Assembly (NCBI RefSeq): GCF_030248535.1
Contig: NZ_JAHGAJ010000005.1
Location: 186,001 to 250,000 of the forward strand
DNA length: 64,000 nucleotides
Reading direction: 5' to 3'
Source: Vibrio sp. D404a
Lineage (GTDB): Bacteria; Pseudomonadota; Gammaproteobacteria; Enterobacterales; Vibrionaceae
The notes beneath the pieces were generated by a model that did no database searches, was not told the DNA's origin, and saw only the letters and a list, made by a program, of their open reading frames with translations. Positions 8,499-18,288 of the stretch are shown here, one piece after another. Every line of letters begins with the position of its first letter. Positions within the stretch are counted from its first letter, which is position 1. Both the position numbers and the translations under genes were made by a program.

Positions 8499-9023
8499 AT
8501 GGCTTCTATTTACATGCGAATTGATGGACTAAATACGATTAAAGGCGCAGCAACAATCGGTGATATTGGTGGCAAGAAAGGCTTCTTCGCTATCGATAAC
8601 ATGAGCTGGGGTGCAAACCGTGGCGTAGCCGTTGATGTTGGTAATGCAAACAACGCCGATAAAGGGATGGTGTCACTGGACGCAATTCATGTTTCTCGTA
8701 CGTCAGATGGTGCATCTCCTCATCTAACCACATTCTTATTTGCACCGGGTGCAGAAGGTAAAACGGTTGAAATTCTGCTGACTAAACCATCTCGTGATGG
8801 TGCAGGCGCAGATCCATACCTTGTGTTAACTCTAGAGAAAACTCGTATTGCTAGCTACAACATTCATGGCTCTGATGGCCAGCTACCTGTAGAGGATTTC
8901 TCGCTTACGTACACCACGCTGACCAAGGTTTACTACCAAGAAGGCGACGGCGGTAAGATCGAGAAAGGCGATACCGTTAAGTTCGATTGTACCACAGGCA
9001 AACTTGAGTCTAAGGCGGCTTAA
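8499..9023 (+). CDS. hcp: Type VI secretion tube protein Hcp (TssD)
   Basis: A 174-residue Hcp. It begins with the family opening ASIYMRIDG and contains the DAIHVSRTSDGASPHL segment and the YYQEGDGG region near residue 148. Hcp hexamers stack into the inner tube that is fired into the target and can also carry small effectors in the lumen. The ATG is preceded by AAAGGGA at a good distance. The 47-base gap upstream is among the larger ones in the operon, leaving room for extra control of this highly needed subunit, although I see no clear promoter. tssB begins 24 bases after the stop. Confidence 0.95.
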   Translation: MASIYMRIDGLNTIKGAATIGDIGGKKGFFAIDNMSWGANRGVAVDVGNANNADKGMVSLDAIHVSRTSDGASPHLTTFLFAPGAEGKTVEILLTKPSRDGAGADPYLVLTLEKTRIASYNIHGSDGQLPVEDFSLTYTTLTKVYYQEGDGGKIEKGDTVKFDCTTGKLESKAA

Positions 9024-9047
9024 TTTTGATTAACAGGGAGAAGTAAC

Positions 9048-9551
9048 GTGGCTTTAAATTCACAACACAAACGTGTTAGCAAAAACCGGGTAAGTATCAC
9101 TTACGACGTTGAAACCAATGGTGCGGTAGAGAACAAAGAACTGCCGTTTGTTGTAGGTGTTATTGGGGATTTTTCTGCGCATAAAGAAGATCGCGAAGAT
9201 TTAGAAGAGAGAACGTTTTACCAGATCGATAAAGACAACTTCGATACGGTTCTGAAACGTGTAGGCCCAGAGCTAAAGCTGAAAGTAGATAACACGCTAC
9301 AAGATGACGATAGCCAATTTGAAGCCGCTTTATCTTTCTCTTCAATGAAAGACTTCGAGCCAGATGCTCTCATTGAGCAAGTTGAACCATTGAAAAAACT
9401 TGCTGAAACACGTCAACAGCTTAAAACACTCCTTTCAAAGGCGGACCGTTCTCGTGATTTGGAGAAGCTATTGAAAGAAGTACTACAAAGTGCCGATCAG
9501 ATTAACGCACTTTCTAGTGAGTTGGGCGTAGAAAGCAAAGGAGATGAGTAA
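9048..9551 (+). CDS. tssB: Type VI sheath small subunit TssB (VipA)
   Basis: A 167-residue protein starting at GTG 9048 (SD GGGAG). It carries the conserved opening (HKRVSKNRVSITYDVETNGA), the LPFVVGVIGDFSA strand, and the FEPDALIEQVEPLKKLAETRQQLKTL helix region, all typical of VipA/TssB. With TssC it builds the contractile sheath around the Hcp tube. The stop codon overlaps the tssC start by one base, consistent with stoichiometric production of the two sheath proteins. Confidence 0.95.
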   Translation: MALNSQHKRVSKNRVSITYDVETNGAVENKELPFVVGVIGDFSAHKEDREDLEERTFYQIDKDNFDTVLKRVGPELKLKVDNTLQDDDSQFEAALSFSSMKDFEPDALIEQVEPLKKLAETRQQLKTLLSKADRSRDLEKLLKEVLQSADQINALSSELGVESKGDE

Positions 9552-11029
9552 TGAGTTCTGAACTAGAAAGCCAAGCGGGTGGAGAAGCAGAAGCGGCATC
9601 GGCGAGTCTATTAGACAGAGCAATTGCAGCAACAAACCAAACCCCGGCTGATACAACCAAAGAACTGTTCTCAGTCCTCGCAGAACAGGCTCTTAGTGGT
9701 ACGGTAACCTGGGACAAAAACGTTTCTAAAACAATAGAAAACGCGATTGCCCAGATCGATCAACAGATGTCTAAGCAACTTTCACAAGTGATGCAAAACG
9801 ATGAATTCCAGAGACTTGAAGGCTCTTGGCGCGGTTTGAACAAGCTAGTGAAAGAGAGTGAAACCGGTCAGTCTCTTAAGATCAAACTGGTCGACTTCAC
9901 CAAAGATGAACTCATTGAGCAGTTTGAAGATGCGCCTGCAGTCGATCGCAGCCCGTTATTCGATGCGCTGTATCAGAAAGAGTTCGGTACTGCTGGTGGT
10001 GAGCCTTATGGTGCATTGATTGGTGACTACAGCTTCAGCCACAAAGATGAAGATGTAGCGCTACTGAGATACATGGGTGAAACAGCGGCAGCAAGCCATG
10101 CTCCTTTTGTGGCCGCGGCGAACCCTGAAATGTTTGAGTTTGATTCGTTTGAAACCTTCGATGAGGGTAAGCCAGTTGCGGCTGGTTTCGACTCTCCAGC
10201 GTATGCTTCTTGGAACGCTTTCCGTGAAAGTGATGATGCTCGCTATGTGGTATTAACCATGCCTCAAACGCTTGCTCGTCTTCCATACGGCGACAAAGGT
10301 CTGGCAACTGACTCATTCAACTACGAAGAGTTAGCGACAGATGCAGAAGGTAACCCTAAACCGAAAGATAACTCAGAGTTAGTTTGGTCTAATGCTGCTT
10401 TTGAATTCGGCTTGAAAATGACTCAGGCTCACACTCAGTTTGGTTGGTGTACGGCGGTTCGTGGCTTAGATAACGGTGGTAAGGTTGAGAACCTACCTAA
10501 CCTGACGTTTAAGTCTGATGCTGGTGATATTCAGCAACAATGTCCAATCGAAGTTAACCTGACTGATGAGCGTGAAAAAGAGCTGAGCGATCTTGGATTC
10601 TTGCCTTTGGTTCACTACAAAAACACCAACTATGGTGTGTTTATCGGTAGCCAAACGACTCAGAAGCCAAAAGTTTACACCGATCCTGATGCAACCAGTA
10701 ATGCAGCGATCTCTGCACGTATCCCTTACATCATGGCAAGTAGCCGTATCGCACATTACCTAAAAGTAATGGGTCGCGATATGTTGGGCTCGAACCTTGA
10801 AGCAACGGATATTCAGAAGCAGCTGCAAACGTGGATTGATCAATACACGAACTCTGGTGCTGTTGGTAACTCTGAACGTTCTAAAACACCGCTATGTGAA
10901 TCTCAGATTCAGGTTGTGGAACAGCCAGGTAGACCGGGTGCGTACTCTGCTGTCGCTCACCTAAGACCGTGGTTGCAAATGGAGGAATTAACCACTTCTG
11001 TCCGTATGGTTACGAAGATCCCAGGTTAA
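9551..11029 (+). CDS. tssC: Type VI sheath large subunit TssC (VipB)
   Basis: A 492-residue TssC of the usual length. Landmarks are the EFQRLEGSWRGLNKLV helix near residue 85-100, GGEPYGALIGDYSFSH near 150, and SSRIAHYLKVMGRDMLG near 397, followed by the C-terminal strand region PGAYSAVAHLRPWLQMEELT. This is the canonical sheath partner of TssB, which it overlaps by one base. A second, divergent TssC-like gene lies immediately downstream. Of the two, this one keeps the standard C-terminal sequence expected in a working sheath and is assumed to be the main subunit. Confidence 0.96.
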   Translation: MSSELESQAGGEAEAASASLLDRAIAATNQTPADTTKELFSVLAEQALSGTVTWDKNVSKTIENAIAQIDQQMSKQLSQVMQNDEFQRLEGSWRGLNKLVKESETGQSLKIKLVDFTKDELIEQFEDAPAVDRSPLFDALYQKEFGTAGGEPYGALIGDYSFSHKDEDVALLRYMGETAAASHAPFVAAANPEMFEFDSFETFDEGKPVAAGFDSPAYASWNAFRESDDARYVVLTMPQTLARLPYGDKGLATDSFNYEELATDAEGNPKPKDNSELVWSNAAFEFGLKMTQAHTQFGWCTAVRGLDNGGKVENLPNLTFKSDAGDIQQQCPIEVNLTDEREKELSDLGFLPLVHYKNTNYGVFIGSQTTQKPKVYTDPDATSNAAISARIPYIMASSRIAHYLKVMGRDMLGSNLEATDIQKQLQTWIDQYTNSGAVGNSERSKTPLCESQIQVVEQPGRPGAYSAVAHLRPWLQMEELTTSVRMVTKIPG

Positions 11030-11063
11030 TTTGGAACAACAGCAAGCACGAATGGATTGATGG

Positions 11064-12488
11064 ATGTTTGATGAGAAGCTGCAAACGGAGTTTTGCGAAT
11101 TGAATAGTGAGGACAGTGCGTATCTGCATGATGCGCTCTCTTTGCTATTCCATATTGATGCAGAGATGCTAAGTGACACCGGTTTGTTATTCGCCGGTGT
11201 CACTCGCCTCATTGCGGAGATAGATCGTCGTATTTCAGAGCAGCTGTCTCATATCATTCATCATCCTAGTTTTAGTCAATTGGAGGCAACATGGAAGGGC
11301 GTAGAAACCCTTGTCATGCTTCCAGTTAACTACCAAAAAATACGAGTTAAATTATTAGATACCTCATGGGGAGAGCTTTCTCATGAGCTTAATAATGCCG
11401 TCTCTTTAAAGAGAACCAGCTTATATAATTTGGTCGCCAATAGAGAGTTAAACACTTCTGGCGGTCAGCCTTTTGGCATGATAGTCGTCGACCATGCTAT
11501 CTCGATGGATGTCGATGACGACTATGATGATCTCTACACATTAGAGCTATTAGCCTGTCTAGGCGAGCTCTGTTTGTGTCCTTTTGTACTGTCTCCAGAA
11601 GATAACTTTTTTGGAGAGAGTGGCCCTGACTGGTTATCTGATACCAATCGAATAGAAAAGATCTTAGATGGACCGGATTTTGTCTCTTGGCAGCGTTTAA
11701 GAAGTATTAGCCAAGCCAGGTTCATCGCTCTTGCGATGCCACGTGTTCGCTTGCGTGAAGCGCACTCTTTTTCATCTTCTCGTCGCATTGTTTTTTCTGA
11801 ATCAGCACAGATGCAAAAGGGCTTGTGGGGCAGTGCAGCTATGCTGTTTGCCTCGATTGCGATGCGAGAATTTAATCGCATCAATTGGTTTGGTTTTATG
11901 AAGTCGCGCTGGCAAGACAAGTTGATCGGCTCATTAGTGAATGTCCCGCAAAATGGCGTGGGCACGCCTGCAACATTCACTCCAACGCCAGAACTCAATA
12001 TCTATACCGAGATGGGCAACTTCTATGCAGACCAAGGATTTATTCCTTTGTGTCATAGCACCACCACCGACAAGTATTTCTTCAGAGGTAATCGTTCTAT
12101 TTGGGATAAAGCCCGAGATGACGCCGACCTTGTCGCAGGCCAAGTGCAAACCACTCTGATGATCTGCCGTATCGCCCACTTTTTGAAGGTGCAAATCCGC
12201 GGCATGATCGGCAACTTTCAAAGCGCCGAAGAGTGTGAATTGTATTTGAATAACTGGCTGCAAAAGTACACCAGTAACTTGTTCAATGCCGATGAAGCAA
12301 CGCTCGCGAAATTTCCACTCAGTAAGAGCCGCGTAGAAGTAAAACAGGTGAAAGGAGAGAACGATCGCTACGTGTGTAATGTACTCGTTCAGCCTCAGTA
12401 TCAGTTCGATAACGTGTGTGGTGAAGTTCTGCTATCTACAGATCTCGGTACAGAAGAGTCACTGTTTGCTTCTGGAGGTCGCGCATGA
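11064..12488 (+). CDS. Second TssC-like sheath protein (EvpB/VipB family paralogue)
   Basis: A 474-residue protein clearly homologous to TssC: SFSQLEATWKGVETLV, then GGQPFGMIVVDHAIS and CRIAHFLKVQIRGMIGN match the corresponding landmarks of the preceding gene. It is divergent in the N-terminal third and at the C-terminus (QYQFDNVCGEVLLSTDL), the part that forms sheath contacts. The real start is ATG 11064; an ATG four bases upstream is closed by an immediate stop. Its end overlaps tssE by four bases. Agrobacterium also has two tssC genes (tssC40/tssC41), so duplication has precedent. It may be a minor or end-of-sheath subunit, or a variant used at the baseplate junction; this is inference. 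Confidence 0.88.
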   Translation: MFDEKLQTEFCELNSEDSAYLHDALSLLFHIDAEMLSDTGLLFAGVTRLIAEIDRRISEQLSHIIHHPSFSQLEATWKGVETLVMLPVNYQKIRVKLLDTSWGELSHELNNAVSLKRTSLYNLVANRELNTSGGQPFGMIVVDHAISMDVDDDYDDLYTLELLACLGELCLCPFVLSPEDNFFGESGPDWLSDTNRIEKILDGPDFVSWQRLRSISQARFIALAMPRVRLREAHSFSSSRRIVFSESAQMQKGLWGSAAMLFASIAMREFNRINWFGFMKSRWQDKLIGSLVNVPQNGVGTPATFTPTPELNIYTEMGNFYADQGFIPLCHSTTTDKYFFRGNRSIWDKARDDADLVAGQVQTTLMICRIAHFLKVQIRGMIGNFQSAEECELYLNNWLQKYTSNLFNADEATLAKFPLSKSRVEVKQVKGENDRYVCNVLVQPQYQFDNVCGEVLLSTDLGTEESLFASGGRA

Positions 12489-12913
12489 GTTTCTGGAAAA
12501 CCTTCGTTAAGAAAAGCAACACCAGCTCTGATCGTGATGATCTGCTTGATTCTATTCACTATCAACTGACGACTCTGCTTAACTCGGAAGCGCCAATGCG
12601 TTTGATTCCGAGTGTCTATTCAGAAACTCAGAAATCCATTTACTGCTTTGGCTTGGACAACTCACAGAGTCAAAGCAGCCAAATAGAGAAAGATCAGTTC
12701 TCACGAGCGTTAGAACGCTTGATTCAGTCGTTTGAGCCGCGACTGTCGGAAGTGAGTGTGTTCGTCCAAGAGGGCGATCAAACCAAGAACGCGATCTGTT
12801 TTTCCATCATGGCTAAGGTCAATACCTCAGCAGGAGAGCACGTATTCCTGTTTGATTCGAATTTAAGCCTATCCAATCAACAGGCGACCATGGAGGGACA
12901 GGAAGTTGTCTGA
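12485..12913 (+). CDS. tssE: Type VI baseplate protein TssE (gp25-like)
   Basis: A 142-residue gp25/lysozyme-like baseplate protein. The order is typical: a short N-terminal stretch, a helix with LLDSIHYQLTTLLNSEAP, the segment with SSQIEKDQFSRALERLIQSFEPRLSEVSV (residues about 60-90), and beta strands with VFLFDSNLSLS. The ERLIQSFEPRL element matches the conserved I-x-x-x-E-P-R-L motif of the family. TssE connects sheath polymerisation to the TssFG wedge. It overlaps the TssC-like gene by four bases and tssF by eight. Confidence 0.88.
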   Translation: MSFWKTFVKKSNTSSDRDDLLDSIHYQLTTLLNSEAPMRLIPSVYSETQKSIYCFGLDNSQSQSSQIEKDQFSRALERLIQSFEPRLSEVSVFVQEGDQTKNAICFSIMAKVNTSAGEHVFLFDSNLSLSNQQATMEGQEVV

Positions 12914-14678
12914 TCAAATGCTAAGTTATTTCGAGCGAGAGTTGGCGAGTATCCGCTCTGCACTCAGCGATTATGGGCGTGACTTTCCAAAACACGCTGG
13001 CTCAATGCGCCTTAATCAACATGATCAAGAAGATCCAAATATCAGTCGCTTAATTGAAGCGGCAGCATTACTCAATGCAAAAACAGAGAAACGTCTTGAT
13101 GAGCAGTTTCCTGAGATCCTACAGGACTTAATCAATATTGTTTATCCGGGGTATCTGCAAGTTATTCCAAGCTACACCCCATTCTATCTCGACGTAGAAG
13201 CCGAAGAAGCGACAGCAAAGGTTGTTTTAAATAAAGGCTCAGAGCTTTCAGTCGTGCATGATGAGATGGAATCCATCTTTACGCTGGTGGACGAGATGGT
13301 CATCGAGCCTTTTCACATTGCGGATATTTCTGCCACAACGGCTCCATTTAATTTCCCAACGCCGCCAACCTTGCGACGTTCAGACTCAGCGATTCAAGTT
13401 GAGCTATCAAGTAACGATCCAGAGCTGTTTTTCTCACAAATGGAAACCGGATCGTTCGATTTTTATGTGAGAGGTTTTGAGAGTAGCTCACGCGGTTTGA
13501 TCGACCTTCTGCTATTGAATACCGAAGCGATTTCGATTACCAGTGGTGAACAGCAGGTACTGGTCGATACTGATAAATTACGTAGCCGCATTACCGATCC
13601 TGATTTCATTTGGCTGCCTACTTATGACGGCCACCTAAGCGGCTTTGATATCCTGCGAGACTACTTCGCTTACCCAGACAAAGCAGCATATATGCGCATT
13701 GAGAATCTGGGTGAAGAGCTGAGCCAATTTGAAACCGACAAAGTTCAGCTTACTTTCTTCATCAAGCAACTGCCGGTAGAGTACCTCAGTCTATTTTCAC
13801 GTAATGTATTTTTGTTGAACACAGCACCAGCGGTGAACCTGTTCAGTAAACGCGGTGAGCCAATGCGTTACGATTTCTCCAAGCTTTCGATTCCAGTCAT
13901 CGCCGATGCGCAGCAACAAGATCATTTCACTGTGGTGTCAGTTGAGTCGGTGTGTGAAGTGATGTCGACGGGCGAAGTGCCGTTATCGCCTATTTATGCC
14001 AGTGGCTATTGGTCTGATACCGATGCGCCACAATGGCAAAGCAGTCAGCATTGGGACCATAAAGGTCGACGCTGCATGAATTTATCAGTTAGCTATGCGC
14101 AGCTACCTGCCGAGCAAGAGGCCGTGGTTTTAGCCACTCAGCTACTGGTTTGCAATGGTAGAGCCCCGTGTTTGATTCGATCTGGAACGCTAGCGAATTC
14201 TCTTGCTGCGGTTGATTTGCCGGGCGAGTTTTCCATTTTAAAAACACCGACCGCACCTCAGTATCCATCGCTAGATAATCAGTTAACATGGCGTTTCTTG
14301 GCTATGTTGAATGCCAACTTTGCGAGCTTGGTACAAACTGATGACCCAACAGTCGCACTTCAGGATACGCTACGCTTAACGTGTAACTCAGTCCAATGCC
14401 CGCAAGCATACGCAATTAAGAAGGTATCCTATCGCCACCTCGTAGCTCCAATTACTATTGCAGGGCACAGTATTTTTGCTTCTGGTACTGAAATTGAAGT
14501 CGTCGTCGACGATGAAATTTTAGGCGCCGACTTTTCAGTGTTTTCTCAAATTCTTAACTCAGTGTTTTCGCAATATTGCAGTTTTGACCGTTTTATTCAG
14601 GTCTCGGTACAGCGCTTTGGTAGTGACAATCCGGGCGTGCAGTTCCCTAAAACTCATGGGAGCCAGCTATGTCTATAA
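12906..14678 (+). CDS. tssF: Type VI baseplate protein TssF (VasA)
   Basis: A 590-residue baseplate wedge subunit. The start is TTG 12906, supported by GGAGGG 8 bases upstream; an ATG at 12918 is the alternative. The N-terminal YFERELASIRSALSDYGRDFPKHA and RLIEAAALLNAKTEKRLDEQFPEIL segments are diagnostic for TssF, as are the LINIVYPGYLQVIPSYTP segment and the C-terminal RFGSDNPGVQFP. TssF pairs with TssG (two TssF to one TssG) and TssE in the wedge. The last codons overlap tssG by ten bases, indicating translational coupling. Confidence 0.94.
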   Translation: MSDQMLSYFERELASIRSALSDYGRDFPKHAGSMRLNQHDQEDPNISRLIEAAALLNAKTEKRLDEQFPEILQDLINIVYPGYLQVIPSYTPFYLDVEAEEATAKVVLNKGSELSVVHDEMESIFTLVDEMVIEPFHIADISATTAPFNFPTPPTLRRSDSAIQVELSSNDPELFFSQMETGSFDFYVRGFESSSRGLIDLLLLNTEAISITSGEQQVLVDTDKLRSRITDPDFIWLPTYDGHLSGFDILRDYFAYPDKAAYMRIENLGEELSQFETDKVQLTFFIKQLPVEYLSLFSRNVFLLNTAPAVNLFSKRGEPMRYDFSKLSIPVIADAQQQDHFTVVSVESVCEVMSTGEVPLSPIYASGYWSDTDAPQWQSSQHWDHKGRRCMNLSVSYAQLPAEQEAVVLATQLLVCNGRAPCLIRSGTLANSLAAVDLPGEFSILKTPTAPQYPSLDNQLTWRFLAMLNANFASLVQTDDPTVALQDTLRLTCNSVQCPQAYAIKKVSYRHLVAPITIAGHSIFASGTEIEVVVDDEILGADFSVFSQILNSVFSQYCSFDRFIQVSVQRFGSDNPGVQFPKTHGSQLCL

Positions 14679-15670
14679 CTCAGATGACTCAACAAGACGC
14701 CGACCACGTCAAAACTCGGTTGCTAAGCCAACCTCATACGTTTGATTTTGTACAAGTGATACGTCTTCTGAGAGCTATGGGCAGCCAAGCGAATCTAGAG
14801 TTGTCGCCAGAGGTTATGCCATATGGTGATGCGAGTGAAGTGACGCGTATTCGTCGTAGCGACAATACACTAAAGATTAAGCTTGGCCTTGAGGCGCTGT
14901 CTGGGTCAAAAGGGGTAATTCCTGACTATATGTATGCTGAGCTCCTTAACAGTTTGCACCAAGATGACTATGCGCTGCAAAAATTCATTGATGTGTTTAA
15001 TCAGCGTTATCTAGAGCTCAAGTTGCATGTCGAAACCAATCGCAACATGCTTCTTAAACAGGAGCGTGACGTGCAAGCGGGTAATGTAGTGGGGCGCTTA
15101 TCTCAACAAGCGGCACTGGCGTGCATGTTTGCTCTTCCGAATGCAAATCGAGACAAATCTGACCCGAGTATGTTGCGTCATGGCATGGCATTGGGCAACA
15201 AAAGCAGAAACCTCAACGGGCTAAAACGTCTATTGAGTAACTATTTCTCTTTAACGGTGAACCCAGTTGTCGCGCCAGCGTCGTTCTATCGAATCAATAC
15301 CAAATACCAAACCAAACTTGGTAGTCAGCAAGGTCAAAATCAAAAGTTGGGCCAAGGCTTTTGGTTGGGTTCAACAGGAACTCAAACCTTCAAAGCATTG
15401 GAAATTAACATTACACCTAAAACGCGCAGTGAGTATTTAGGGTTATTGAATAACTCACACTTTGCGTCCTCGATGAAATCATTAGTACAAGCCTATTTGC
15501 GCGAGAGTCTCGATATTCGACTTTATATGTATGTGAAACGTGAATACATCGATGAGCCAATGCTCTCAAGCCAAAAGAGTGGCCTGAGACTTGGAGAGGC
15601 CAACTGCCTTGTGCCTCATAAACGAAAATCGGAATTTCGTAAGATCTTAATTCAACAGGAGAGAGTTTGA
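14669..15670 (+). CDS. tssG: Type VI baseplate protein TssG
   Basis: A 333-residue TssG. The N-terminus has HTFDFVQVIRLLRAMG, the typical start of the family, followed by GLEALSGSKGVIPDYMYAEL, which matches the conserved G-x-x-G-x-L-P-x-x-Y element. A central YFSLTVNPVVAPASFYRI region and LKALEINI-type strand follow. TssG holds the TssF dimer and TssE, and contacts TssK. The start ATG lies inside the tssF 3' end, and the stop overlaps clpV as ATGA. Confidence 0.92.
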   Translation: MSITQMTQQDADHVKTRLLSQPHTFDFVQVIRLLRAMGSQANLELSPEVMPYGDASEVTRIRRSDNTLKIKLGLEALSGSKGVIPDYMYAELLNSLHQDDYALQKFIDVFNQRYLELKLHVETNRNMLLKQERDVQAGNVVGRLSQQAALACMFALPNANRDKSDPSMLRHGMALGNKSRNLNGLKRLLSNYFSLTVNPVVAPASFYRINTKYQTKLGSQQGQNQKLGQGFWLGSTGTQTFKALEINITPKTRSEYLGLLNNSHFASSMKSLVQAYLRESLDIRLYMYVKREYIDEPMLSSQKSGLRLGEANCLVPHKRKSEFRKILIQQERV

Positions 15671-18288
15671 TGTCACAAATAAAACTAGGGAACCTCGTTT
15701 CAAAGCTAGATATTCACCTTAAGTCAGCGTTAGAGGAAGCAGCAGGAGCTGCTATGGCACAAACAGTCACTGCCATTGAGATAGAACATTGGTTGGTTCA
15801 ACTCATCGCGATGAAGGAACAAAACCTCATCAGCTGCTTGAGCAAGCAAAACATTGATCCTAGCGTTGTGCTCAGCGAACTCACACAGCGTATTAATCGA
15901 CTGTCTACAGGTGCAGCTGGACAGCCTACGATTAGCCTAGCAACCAGTGAATTGATGGAAAGTGCTTGGATGCTTGCTTCTGTTAATTACGGTCATCAGG
16001 AAGTCACCAGTCTTCATTTACTTCTAGCCCTAACTCAGACTGATAACTTAGGGATGAAGAAGTTTTCTTTGGCTGCACTTCAAACTCTATCTACTGAGGC
16101 GTTGAACTCTCAAATCAGTTCCCTCAAGAATGTGAAAACACAAGCGGCTTCATCTGGCGCAGCAGCATCAGAAAACGCAGCGGGCGCTGTCGCTGGTGGT
16201 GCTCTTGAAAAATACACAGTAAACCTGACTCAACAAGCTAGAGACGGCGAACTTGACCCAGTATTAGGTCGTAACAGCGAAGTTCGTATGGCGATAGACA
16301 TCTTGTGTCGTAAGCGTCAGAACAACCCTATTTTAGTGGGTGAGCCGGGCGTGGGTAAAACCGCGGTTGTAGAAGGCTTGGCTCATAGCATCGTTAAAGG
16401 TGAAGTACCGCCAGCGATTCAAGGTGTTGAAATTCATACGCTTGATCTTGGTTTGCTGCAGGCAGGTGCGAGCATCAAGGGTGAATTTGAGAACCGCCTG
16501 AAAGACGTGATCAACGAAGTGAAAAGCTCACCGACACCGATCATCGTATTCATTGATGAAGCACATACACTGATTGGCGCCGGTGGTGCAGCAGGTCAAA
16601 ACGATGCCGCTAACTTGCTTAAACCAGCCTTAGCTCGTGGTGAATTCCGTTCTATTGCTGCAACGACATGGGCTGAGTACAAGAAGTACTTTGAGAAAGA
16701 CCCTGCATTGACGCGTCGTTTCCAGTTGATCAGCGTTGAAGAACCAAACGCAGAAGATGCAAAACAGATTCTACGAGGCGTTGGTGAAGCTCTGCGTGCC
16801 CATCATGGCGTGTTTATTTTGGAAGATGCGATTGAAGCGGCGGTGAGCTTGTCGATTCGTTATTTGCCATCTCGTCAGCTTCCAGACAAAGCGATCAGCT
16901 TGTTGGACACAGCATGTGCCCGTATCGCACTGACCCAAGGCGCAAAACCAGAGTGCATTGAGAGCTTAGAGCAGAATATCAGTTACCTTGAGAGTGAACG
17001 TTCTGCACTAGAAGCAGAAGGTGCGGTGTTCATTGACAAAGCGGTCGACCACGAAGGGCTTAATCAGAAAATTGACCAGCAGAAAGGGGAATTAAACACG
17101 CTTAATGAACAGTGGGAAAAAGAGCGTGAATTGGTCGCGACGATTACCACACTGTGCGAAACGATTGAAAGTAGTCGCCTTGAAGACAATGTAGATACCG
17201 AGAGCCAAGCGCAACTTAATATTGCACTTGGTCAGTTAAAAGAGATCCAAGGTGAGCTGCCACTGGTGTTCCCTGTGGTTGATGACCAAGTGATTGCGAC
17301 AGTTATCGAGAATTGGACGGGTATTCCAGCGGGCAACATGGTGCAAGAAGAGGTGGCTCAACTGTTGTCTCTCGATAAAGCGCTACACAAGCGAGTGATT
17401 GGCCAAGATGTGGCGATCAGTGAACTTGCCAAGAGTATCCAAATTTCACGCGCAGGCCTGACAGACAGTCGTAAGCCAGTTGGTGTGTTCTTGATGTGTG
17501 GTCCAAGTGGTGTAGGTAAAACTGAAACGGCGATGGCACTTGCTGATGAGGTCTTTGGTGGTGGTGACAACCTTACCATTATCAACATGACCGAGTTTAA
17601 AGAAGAGCACAAAATTTCAATGCTACTTGGCTCTCCTGCGGGCTATGTCGGATTTGGCGAAGGTGGTGTGTTGACCGAAGCGATTCGTCGTAACCCTTAC
17701 TCTGTGCTGCTGCTTGATGAGATGGAGAAAGCGCACCCGGGCGTCCATGATTTGTTCTATCAGATTTTTGATAAGGGCCATATTAAGGACAGTGAGGGTC
17801 GTACTGTCGACTTTAAGAACACCATTATCATCATGACGTCGAATGCTGCTGATCAGGCCATCGTTGATATCTGTGAAGAGCACGAAGATCGTTTGGCTAA
17901 CGAAGATTTGCTAGAAGAAATTCGTCCTGCACTGCAGCAATACTTCAAGCCTGCGTTCTTAGGACGAACCACGATAGTGCCTTACTACCCATTGAATCGT
18001 GATGAGCTTAGCCAGATCACTGAGATCAGCCTGAATCGTATTGCGAAGCGCTTGGACGAGAAATACAAAGCGACCTTTGAGTGGGATGAGAAGTTTGTTG
18101 ATTTTGTGGTGAGTCGTAATACTGACCCAACAACAGGTGGTCGCGCCGTTGAGCAGATTATCAACCGCTCTCTGATGCCTCAACTGGCGATTGATTGTAT
18201 TCATCGATTGAGTGAAGGGCAGAGTATCAATCAAGTCGCGGTCACAACAGATCCTGTGACTGGTGAATTAGTGGTTAACATCACTTAA
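15667..18288 (+). CDS. clpV: T6SS disaggregase ClpV (TssH)
   Basis: An 873-residue AAA+ ATPase that disassembles contracted sheaths. It has an N-terminal Clp repeat domain (about 1-150), then an Ala/Ser-rich linker, AAA-1 with Walker A GEPGVGKT near residue 225 and Walker B VIFIDEAHTL about 70 residues later, a coiled-coil middle region (about 440-530), and AAA-2 with Walker A GPSGVGKT near residue 612 and the VLLLDEMEKAHPGV Walker B. Both ATPase sites look intact. Length and domain order are standard. Start is the first of two ATGs, overlapping tssG; the stop TAA shares its last base with the next ATG. Confidence 0.97.
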   Translation: MMSQIKLGNLVSKLDIHLKSALEEAAGAAMAQTVTAIEIEHWLVQLIAMKEQNLISCLSKQNIDPSVVLSELTQRINRLSTGAAGQPTISLATSELMESAWMLASVNYGHQEVTSLHLLLALTQTDNLGMKKFSLAALQTLSTEALNSQISSLKNVKTQAASSGAAASENAAGAVAGGALEKYTVNLTQQARDGELDPVLGRNSEVRMAIDILCRKRQNNPILVGEPGVGKTAVVEGLAHSIVKGEVPPAIQGVEIHTLDLGLLQAGASIKGEFENRLKDVINEVKSSPTPIIVFIDEAHTLIGAGGAAGQNDAANLLKPALARGEFRSIAATTWAEYKKYFEKDPALTRRFQLISVEEPNAEDAKQILRGVGEALRAHHGVFILEDAIEAAVSLSIRYLPSRQLPDKAISLLDTACARIALTQGAKPECIESLEQNISYLESERSALEAEGAVFIDKAVDHEGLNQKIDQQKGELNTLNEQWEKERELVATITTLCETIESSRLEDNVDTESQAQLNIALGQLKEIQGELPLVFPVVDDQVIATVIENWTGIPAGNMVQEEVAQLLSLDKALHKRVIGQDVAISELAKSIQISRAGLTDSRKPVGVFLMCGPSGVGKTETAMALADEVFGGGDNLTIINMTEFKEEHKISMLLGSPAGYVGFGEGGVLTEAIRRNPYSVLLLDEMEKAHPGVHDLFYQIFDKGHIKDSEGRTVDFKNTIIIMTSNAADQAIVDICEEHEDRLANEDLLEEIRPALQQYFKPAFLGRTTIVPYYPLNRDELSQITEISLNRIAKRLDEKYKATFEWDEKFVDFVVSRNTDPTTGGRAVEQIINRSLMPQLAIDCIHRLSEGQSINQVAVTTDPVTGELVVNIT

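Noticed and set aside
11534..11998. 154-codon minus-strand frame within the TssC-like gene
   Set aside because: Antisense shadow of a conserved sheath gene.
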